Below, in pieces: positions 58,370-64,000 of a stretch of 64,000 bases of DNA (positions are counted from its first letter, which is position 1; each line of letters starts with the position of its first letter). The stretch is from Maioricimonas rarisocia (GTDB lineage: Bacteria; Planctomycetota; Planctomycetia; Planctomycetales; Planctomycetaceae): positions 4,084,001 to 4,148,000 of the forward strand of contig NZ_CP036275.1 of assembly GCF_007747795.1 (NCBI RefSeq), given 5' to 3'. The translations under genes and the position numbers were made by a program. The notes below the pieces were generated by a model that was not told the DNA's origin, ran no database searches, and saw only the letters and a list, made by a program, of their open reading frames with translations.

Positions 58370-59767
58370 ATGAAGATCACCTTCCTCGGTGCGGCCGGTG
58401 AAGTGACCGGCAGCCAGCATCTGATTGAGACCCGGCACCGGCGGATTCTGCTGGACTGCGGGATGTTCCAGGGGCCCCGTGCCGCGTCGCGCCGCAAGAA
58501 CGAAGAGCTTCGCTGCCGGCCGAAGGACCTCGACGGCGTCGTTCTCTCGCACGCCCATATCGATCATTGCGGGCGGGTTCCGATGCTGTACCGGGAGGGG
58601 TTCCGCGGGAACGTCTTCTGCACCGACGCGACCGCCGACATCGCGGAACTGATGCTGCTGGACTCGGCCCGCATTCAGCAGGAAGACGCGAAGTATCTGA
58701 GCCGCAAACTCAAGCCCGGTCACCCGCCCGTCGAGCCGCTCTACAGCGAACAGCACGTCGAACAGTTCTTCCGACACGTGCAGCCGCTGCTCTTCGATGA
58801 GTGGCATGAGCTGGCGGATGATGTCCGGCTGCGGTTCCACCCGGCCGGCCACATTCTCGGTTCGGCCATTTCCGAACTCGAGATCGAAGACGACGACGGT
58901 GACATCAAACGGATCGTCTTCACCGGCGACCTCGGCCGTCGCGACATGCCCCTGCTCGTCGATCCCTCCACCGTGCAGGGATGCGACGTGCTGATCACCG
59001 AAAGCACCTATGGCAGCCGTGTGCATCCCCCCACGTCGGACGTCAAAGAGCACCTTGCGGACATCATCGGAGAGACCGTGCGCCGTCACGGTCGGGTGAT
59101 CATCCCGGCTTTCAGTCTGGGGCGAACACAGCAGATCGTGTACTTTCTCAACGAGCTGTTCAACGAGAACGTCCTGCCGCGGATTCCGATGTATGTCGAC
59201 AGTCCTCTGGCGACGCGGCTCACGCGGATCTTCCGGCGTTACGATCACACGCTCGACGAAGACGTGCAGGTGACGCTCGAGGACGACGAAGACGTGTTCG
59301 GCTTCGAGACGCTCACCTATATCCGCACGCAGCAGGAGAGCATCGCGCTCAACAAGCAGGAAGGCCCGTTCGTCGTCATCTCGGCCAGCGGCATGTGCGA
59401 AAACGGCCGCGTCGTGCACCACCTCAAGCACGCAGTGGCCGACGAGCGAAACGCCATCCTGCTGATGGGATACCAGGCCCCCCATACCCTCGGCCGACAG
59501 ATTGCCGAGCGACGGCCGTACGTGCGGATCTTCGACCGCGAGTTCCCCCTGCGGGCCCGTGTGGAACAGATCGAAGGCCTCTCCGCGCATGCGGACGTCA
59601 ACGACTTCAAGTGGTGGTTTGAAGCGATGTCGGCTGACAGCCACATCGGTCAGGCGTTTCTGGTCCATGGTGAGCCGAAATCGGCCGAAGCGCTCGCCCA
59701 GATCCTGCGGGACCTGACCGACGAAGAACCGATCATCCCGGATCGAAACGAGACGTTCGAAGTGTAA
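58370..59767 (+). CDS. Beta-CASP metallo-beta-lactamase-fold RNA-processing nuclease
   Basis: A 465-residue protein with the metal-binding HAHIDH (H61, H63, D65, H66), the later TGDLGRRDMP, the beta-CASP domain (PAFSLGRTQQIVYFLNELF, MYVDSPLATRLT, SASGMCENGRVVHHL) and a C-terminal LSAHADVNDFKWWFE plus AFLVHGEPKSAEALA. This is the MBL-fold/RNA-specificity type of bacterial YSH1/CPSF-73-like nucleases. ATG 58370 was chosen because it begins MKITFLGAAGEVTGSQHL. RNA cleavage or exonucleolysis is likely; the target is unknown. Confidence 0.9.
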   Translation: MKITFLGAAGEVTGSQHLIETRHRRILLDCGMFQGPRAASRRKNEELRCRPKDLDGVVLSHAHIDHCGRVPMLYREGFRGNVFCTDATADIAELMLLDSARIQQEDAKYLSRKLKPGHPPVEPLYSEQHVEQFFRHVQPLLFDEWHELADDVRLRFHPAGHILGSAISELEIEDDDGDIKRIVFTGDLGRRDMPLLVDPSTVQGCDVLITESTYGSRVHPPTSDVKEHLADIIGETVRRHGRVIIPAFSLGRTQQIVYFLNELFNENVLPRIPMYVDSPLATRLTRIFRRYDHTLDEDVQVTLEDDEDVFGFETLTYIRTQQESIALNKQEGPFVVISASGMCENGRVVHHLKHAVADERNAILLMGYQAPHTLGRQIAERRPYVRIFDREFPLRARVEQIEGLSAHADVNDFKWWFEAMSADSHIGQAFLVHGEPKSAEALAQILRDLTDEEPIIPDRNETFEV

Positions 59768-60242
59768 GGCATCGGGCGCAACCTTCGCAGTTCGGCCGAA
59801 CTCCCCGGACTTCACAGTTGTCCAGAGAGTGCCGGGGATCTCCGGAGGCCAGCGGGCGCGGTGCTCACATTGCGCCGCCGCACGCCGAATCGTCGTAAAC
59901 AGTTTCCGAGACGCCTGTTCCATCCGCAGACAACAACTGTTTCCGTCGCACGGTTGGGGGCGTTTGTCGAGGGGCGGCAGCGCGTCGCCCGTGGAAATCG
60001 TGGCCGATGGACGGACGGCCGGGTAGAATGTGGACGGACGCACAGTGGCTGCCGGTGCCGGAACGGTCGGACGGCAGACGACGGAATTCTCCGTCGGGTG
60101 GCCCCTCCTCTTTCTCTTCCCGCCACAACCTCGACAGATCACCGAGAGACACAGAGCCGGTCGCTTCCCTAGCGAGACAGTGGCCGGCCGATTAGGCTTC
60201 GAAAACGAACGTCCGCCCGTATCCCCCCTTGGAGGATCAGAA
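59768..60242. other. 475-bp intergenic region upstream of HNH gene
   Basis: It lies between the beta-CASP gene and the HNH gene on the same strand. An upstream extension of the HNH frame is open but has no ribosome site. No convincing gene, hairpin with T-run or operator. Confidence 0.4.
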
Positions 60243-60839
60243 ATGGTGGCCGCGGTCCTGGATCGACCAACGCTGGTGCTCAATCGCAACTGGCAGCCCG
60301 TCGGCGTCGCCACAGTGGCACGCGTACTGGTCAAGGTCTGGAATGAGTCTGCCCGCATCGTCGATCCGGCGGATTACCAGCTCTATTCGTGGGACGACTG
60401 GACCCGTCTGGCGCCGGAGGACGGCGAACCGACCATCCGGACGACGCGGCATGCCTTCCGCGTGCCGGAAGTCATTGTCCTCTCGCACTACGACCGCATC
60501 CCGAAGCGGACGGTCGCCTTCTCGCGACGCAACGTCTTCAAGCGGGACCGGTACTCCTGTCAGTACTGCGGTCGTCGCCCCGGAAGCGAAGAGCTGACGA
60601 TCGACCACGTGTTGCCGCGTGCCCAGGGGGGTACCTCGACGTGGGAAAACTGCGTCCTGGCCTGTGTCGACTGCAACGCCCGCAAGGCGAACCGGACTCC
60701 GGAACAGGCGCACATGCGGCTCCGCAAGAAGCCCGCACGGCCCAACTGGAAGCCGGTCTACGCCGCGTACGGCGTGACGGTCGACAGCTGGACCAAGTTC
60801 ATCAGCGAGGCGTACTGGAACGTCCAGCTCGACGAGTAA
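60243..60839 (+). CDS. HNH endonuclease-family protein
   Basis: A 198-residue protein. ATG 60243 follows GGAGGA. The HNH core lies in residues about 104-145: C106-x2-C109 (CQYCG), D121-H122 (TIDHVLPRAQGG), N136, C141-x2-C144 (CVDCNARKANR). The N-terminal 90 residues (VLNRNWQPVGVATVARVLVKVW...) are typical of a widespread stand-alone HNH family. It is probably a nicking or structure-specific nuclease, but its role is unknown. The SDR gene starts 9 bp after its stop codon. Confidence 0.85.
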   Translation: MVAAVLDRPTLVLNRNWQPVGVATVARVLVKVWNESARIVDPADYQLYSWDDWTRLAPEDGEPTIRTTRHAFRVPEVIVLSHYDRIPKRTVAFSRRNVFKRDRYSCQYCGRRPGSEELTIDHVLPRAQGGTSTWENCVLACVDCNARKANRTPEQAHMRLRKKPARPNWKPVYAAYGVTVDSWTKFISEAYWNVQLDE

Positions 60840-60848
60840 GGGGCCGCG

Positions 60849-61640
60849 GTGTCTACGGTTTCGATTGACCTCTCGGGTCGTACCGCCGTCGTGACCGGCG
60901 GCACCAGCGGCATCGGTCTGGCAACCGCCTGCGCTCTTGCTCAGTCAGAGGCGCAGGTTTTTGTCGGTGATCTCGAGCTGCGTGATGACGCGACCGACAA
61001 GCTGGATTCACTCGGCATCCGTGCCGCGGTCTGCGACGTCCGCGATCTTGATCAGCTGCGGTCGCTCGTTGACGGCGCCGCTAATGATTCGGGCCGGCTC
61101 GACATTCTCGTCAATAACGCCGGCATCAATATGAGCGGCCAGATCGACAGCATCTCGGAAGAGGACTGGGACGCCTGCCTGGACACGAACCTCAAGGCGG
61201 TCTTCTTCGGCTGCAAGTTTGCCCTGCCCCATCTGCGTGCGGTCGGCGGCGGGTCGATCATCAACACCGCCAGCAACGCGGGTCTGCTTCCCCGCGCACA
61301 TGATCCGGTCTACTCCACCAGCAAGCTGGCCCTCGTCGGCCTGACGAAAAGTCTGGCGCTCTGCCACGGGCCGGACCGCATCCGTGTGAACTGCGTCTGT
61401 CCCGGGCCGGTCGGCGACACCGAAATGATCAACCGCGATCTTCGGCAACATCACGACCCCGAAGAGGCGGCCAGGCAGTTCATTCAGGCCAGCCCGATCG
61501 CCCGTGCTTCCGACCGCATGATCCGCCCCGACGAAGTCGCTCAGGCCATTCTTTACCTCGCCAGCGACGCCGCCTGCATGGTGACCGGGACGGCGATCGC
61601 GATCGACGGCGGCAAGTCGCTGGGCGTCCCACCGCAGTAG
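60849..61640 (+). CDS. Short-chain dehydrogenase/reductase
   Basis: A 263-residue classical SDR. NAD(P)-binding TGGTSGIG at 16-23, NNAGIN at 89-94, catalytic Ser in NTASNAG (about 142), and Y155-x3-K159 (YSTSK). C-terminal ASDAACMVTGTAIAIDGGKSLG is typical. The Asp after the second strand (VGDLEL, D41) favours NAD over NADP. GTG 60849 start. The substrate is unknown; it probably shares a transcript with the HNH gene. Confidence 0.85.
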   Translation: MSTVSIDLSGRTAVVTGGTSGIGLATACALAQSEAQVFVGDLELRDDATDKLDSLGIRAAVCDVRDLDQLRSLVDGAANDSGRLDILVNNAGINMSGQIDSISEEDWDACLDTNLKAVFFGCKFALPHLRAVGGGSIINTASNAGLLPRAHDPVYSTSKLALVGLTKSLALCHGPDRIRVNCVCPGPVGDTEMINRDLRQHHDPEEAARQFIQASPIARASDRMIRPDEVAQAILYLASDAACMVTGTAIAIDGGKSLGVPPQ

Positions 61641-61661
61641 CGGCAGTCGGACCGTTGCCGC
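61640..61661. terminator. Hairpin between convergent SDR and lipoprotein genes
   Basis: GCGGCA and TGCCGC form a 6-bp stem around a 10-base loop, exactly filling the gap between two convergent stop codons. No T-run follows on either strand. Possibly a shared terminator; weak evidence. Confidence 0.3.
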
Positions 61662-61662
61662 C

Positions 61663-62154
61663 TCACAGGTTGCCTGTACTCACCGGCGGCTTTACGGCAA
61701 TGCGGAACTCATCCGGGCGGTATGCGTTGTCGTCCCGGACCACCAGGTAGTTGCCGGTCCCGTAGAACTGCGTCGTGACGAACCGGGAATCCTCCGGCGG
61801 GACGAGGTAGATCTGGTATCGCCCCTCACGCAGGCGGGGAATGACGGCACCGTCATCACCGGTGACATAAGTGTGGAAGCCTCCGTCGCCTCCGTCCGGC
61901 CCGATCAGAACCGTCTGAACTTCGATCCCCGCGACGGGATCGAGCGTATCGGCCGCAACAATTCGCAGCGGAGCGAGCACGCTGTTCCGTTCCGATGTCC
62001 CCTGCTTCCACTCCGCCTGCACGATCTGACCACGTGCGGCCTCGCTGCCCTGATGCAACTCGCAGGAACTGGCACAGAGCATCACGGGCGCAAAACTGAG
62101 TACAAACATCCAAGCGCACGGCCGAGTCCCTCGGGCGGACGGCGTGAACGGCAT
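61663..62154 (-). CDS. Putative lipoprotein with beta-sandwich-like domain
   Basis: ATG 62154 follows GGAGAG (an in-frame Met 12 bp upstream overlaps that site). The 163-residue product has a signal peptide ending ASSC, a weak lipobox. The body has a strand pattern LRIVAADTLDPVAGIEVQTVLIGPDGGDGGFHTYVTGDDGAVIPRLREGRYQIYLVPP that looks like a carboxypeptidase-regulatory/Ig-like fold, common in planctomycete lipoproteins. No catalytic residues. Function unknown. Confidence 0.6.
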   Translation of the reverse strand: MPFTPSARGTRPCAWMFVLSFAPVMLCASSCELHQGSEAARGQIVQAEWKQGTSERNSVLAPLRIVAADTLDPVAGIEVQTVLIGPDGGDGGFHTYVTGDDGAVIPRLREGRYQIYLVPPEDSRFVTTQFYGTGNYLVVRDDNAYRPDEFRIAVKPPVSTGNL

Positions 62155-62410
62155 GTGTCTCTCCATGGCGTCAGGTTGCCGGTTCTGCTGCGAATTGTGC
62201 CACATGCTCCCGCATGCAGCGCAAACAGGTTGCGGCAATCATACCGCCGAATGACGCCACACACATCCGGTCAGCAACAAGGGACCGCGGCTCCTTGACG
62301 CTCTGCTGTGATTCGGGTCTCATGCAGACGGTCCACTGCAGTCCCGCCAACGTGGAGCCTGCTGCGACTGCCACAACGCCGGCCTGATGCCCATCCTGCG
62401 GAGTCCCACC

Positions 62411-63829
62411 ATGCGTCGCCTTCCCCTTCTTTCCGTCCTGTTCCTGCTCGCGATCACCAGTCGCGTCATCGCTGCCGAGAAGCCCAACTTCATCCTCTGC
62501 ATGACGGATGACCAGGGCTGGGGAGACGTCGGCTACTACGGTCACGAGGAACTCAAGACGCCGGTGCTGGACGAGATGGCCGCTGTGGGACTTCGGTTCG
62601 ACCGTTTCTACGCGGCCCATCCGGTCTGCTCGCCGACGCGGGGAAGCGTGATGACGGGCCGCAATCCCAACCGCTTTGCGTGTTTCTCCTGGGGACACAC
62701 GCTGCGGCCGGAAGAAATCACCATTGCCGAAACACTCAAACGGGCCGGCTACGCGACCGGTCACTTCGGCAAGTGGCACCTGGGTTCGGTCCGCGCGGAG
62801 GATCCAGTCTCTCCCGGTCACAGTGGGTTCGACCAGTGGGTTTCCAGTCCCAACTTCTACGAGAACAGTCCGCTCTTCTCGAAGAACGGCCACGTCATCG
62901 AAACCGAAGGCGAAAGCTCCGAGGTGACCGTCGAGGCAGCGCTGGAATTCATCCGTCAGCAGAAAGAAAGCGATACGCCATTTCTCGCCGTGATCTGGTT
63001 CGGCAATCCGCATACGCCGCACGAGGCCGTCGACGAGCTGCAGGACCTGTACTCCGACTACGGCAAGGCAAAGCAGAACTACTACGGCGAGCTGACCGGC
63101 ATCGACCAGGCGATGGGGCTGCTCCGCACTCAGCTTCGCGAGATGGAGTTGGCCGAAAACACGCTGCTCTGGTTCACGAGTGACAACGGTCCGCAGGGAC
63201 GCAGCCCCGGCTCCTCCGGTGGACTCCGCGATGCCAAGGGATCGCTCTGGGAAGGAGGCATCCGGGTGCCGACGATTATCGAATGGCCGGCTCGCATTCC
63301 CCAGCCGCGAATTACGGACGTTCCGGCCAACACGTCAGACATCTATCCGACCCTGCTCGAGATTGCCGGCGTAACGATCGAGAACCAGCCGCCGCTCGAC
63401 GGCCTCAGCCTCGTGTCGCTGCTCGACGGTCAAATGGAAAGCCGGCCGAAGCCGATGGGTTTCTGGAGGCACCCGACCGGCGGGATGCCGGTACGCAGCC
63501 GGGAGATCCTTTTGGCCATGCAGATGGAACAGGCCGGTGACGGACCGGCCGGCGAGCCACATCCGCGAACGCCGGTTTCCCGCATGGAGGAAGAGCATTC
63601 CCCGGATGACCTGCAGGGCCACGCCGCCTGGCTCGACGGCGACTGGAAGCTGCACAGGATTCCTGACAGGAAGAACGGCTTTCGCTACGAGCTGTACAAC
63701 CTTGTGGAGGACGCCGCCGAGAAGACCGACGTTTCGGACCAGGAGCCGGAGCGTCTGGCCCGCATGAAGCAGGCCCTGGCAGAGTGGCAGGCGTCGGTGA
63801 TCGCGAGTCTGAATGGTGAGGATTACTGA
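62411..63829 (+). CDS. Secreted sulfatase (arylsulfatase family)
   Basis: A 472-residue sulfatase with a signal peptide (about 1-22). ATG 62411 follows GGAG. Metal-binding FILCMTDDQGWGDVGYYGH (D33, D34), and the formylglycine motif C73-S-P-T-R (C-x-P-x-R), expected to be modified by the FGE enzyme. A further active-site stretch is GHFGKWHLG. Planctomycetes encode many sulfatases for sulfated polysaccharides. The substrate is unknown; no carbohydrate transporter or FGE is adjacent. Confidence 0.9.
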   Translation: MRRLPLLSVLFLLAITSRVIAAEKPNFILCMTDDQGWGDVGYYGHEELKTPVLDEMAAVGLRFDRFYAAHPVCSPTRGSVMTGRNPNRFACFSWGHTLRPEEITIAETLKRAGYATGHFGKWHLGSVRAEDPVSPGHSGFDQWVSSPNFYENSPLFSKNGHVIETEGESSEVTVEAALEFIRQQKESDTPFLAVIWFGNPHTPHEAVDELQDLYSDYGKAKQNYYGELTGIDQAMGLLRTQLREMELAENTLLWFTSDNGPQGRSPGSSGGLRDAKGSLWEGGIRVPTIIEWPARIPQPRITDVPANTSDIYPTLLEIAGVTIENQPPLDGLSLVSLLDGQMESRPKPMGFWRHPTGGMPVRSREILLAMQMEQAGDGPAGEPHPRTPVSRMEEEHSPDDLQGHAAWLDGDWKLHRIPDRKNGFRYELYNLVEDAAEKTDVSDQEPERLARMKQALAEWQASVIASLNGEDY

Positions 63830-64000
63830 TCAGGCCGTACGCGACGGGAACGCCGGTTTTCATCGCTCCTTAACACCGAAGCTTTCGGCTGGCATCGACA
63901 GTCGGTAGCCTCGGACACGTGTTAAGAAACCCGCGAACACTGCGAACGGGTCGCGTGTTCGATCGCCCGGGTTCCGCTTGTCCGATCTGCGATGCCGGTC
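63830..64000. other. Terminal 171 bp without gene
   Basis: After the sulfatase stop codon no gene or clear element is visible before the window ends. Confidence 0.4.

Noticed and set aside
58190-60358. 722-residue open frame opposite the beta-CASP gene
   Set aside because: Antisense shadow with Arg-rich, family-less product that crosses gene and gap alike.
60243-60839. HNH gene as a homing endonuclease of an intron or intein
   Set aside because: No interrupted host gene or intron structure around it; it looks like a stand-alone chromosomal HNH family.

Overview
The window is a GC-rich, gene-dense bacterial chromosome segment that most probably comes from a planctomycete (order Planctomycetales). 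The evidence is the mix of families: a DUF1559 pilin-like domain, a DUF1207 outer-membrane protein, a secreted sulfatase, several small conserved planctomycete-type proteins, a PQQ-propeller protein, two adjacent Hsp20 genes, and groEL paralogs flanking a single groES. About 60 protein genes are supported. I found no rRNA, tRNA, insertion sequence, integrase or CRISPR array. The first gene is cut by the window edge.

Layout. 1-2.7 kb: small proteins and an ECF sigma factor with an overlapping anti-sigma-like gene, closed by a good intrinsic terminator. 2.8-11 kb: a periplasmic glutaredoxin/CcdA-like fusion, a lactate permease, a cupin, an STN-like secreted protein and a HEAT-repeat protein with a degenerate receiver-like domain. 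11.3-17.7 kb: housekeeping genes (lysA, asd, rpsT, an MTA/SAH nucleosidase relative, serC, prs). 18-27.5 kb: ABC-2-like permease, recO, BamD-like and LptE-like envelope lipoproteins, nrdR, a BamB-like propeller, a DUF1207 barrel and a PLDc_N-TPR protein. 27.7-35.4 kb: an alpha/beta hydrolase, then a chaperone island (groEL1, groES, groEL2, dnaJ, grpE) followed by zinc-ribbon and yacG genes. 35.7-41.8 kb: an MBOAT/SGNH acylation pair, arsC, an EamA-like protein and nfo. 42-43.5 kb: a compact mercury-type operon (merR, thioredoxin-MerC-like fusion, small thioredoxin) behind a MerR-type promoter. 44-46.2 kb: an SGNH hydrolase and two small heat-shock genes. 46.6-54 kb: membrane proteins, a large DUF1559 fusion, a cobA-hemD fusion and a FabZ-like dehydratase. 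54-64 kb: polX, a 171-bp tandem repeat built of hairpins, two unknown proteins, a beta-CASP nuclease, HNH protein, SDR, lipoprotein and sulfatase.

Most interesting signal. groEL1 is preceded by an exact sigma-54-type -24/-12 element (TGGCAC-N5-TTGCA), and the hsp20 pair about 17 kb away has a near-copy (15 of 18 bases identical) at almost the same distance from its start codon. Upstream of the groEL1 element is a perfect 17-bp palindrome whose half-site recurs upstream of the hsp20 element. The groEL1 ribosome-binding site can also pair with a UUUU run as in fourU RNA thermometers, and both hsp20 ribosome-binding sites lie in small hairpins. Together these suggest two-layer control of chaperones (an enhancer-dependent sigma-54 promoter plus RNA thermometers). 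This is inference from sequence only.

Other candidates worth checking are the 171-bp hairpin repeat array, the MerR operon with its fused transporter, and several unusual domain fusions.
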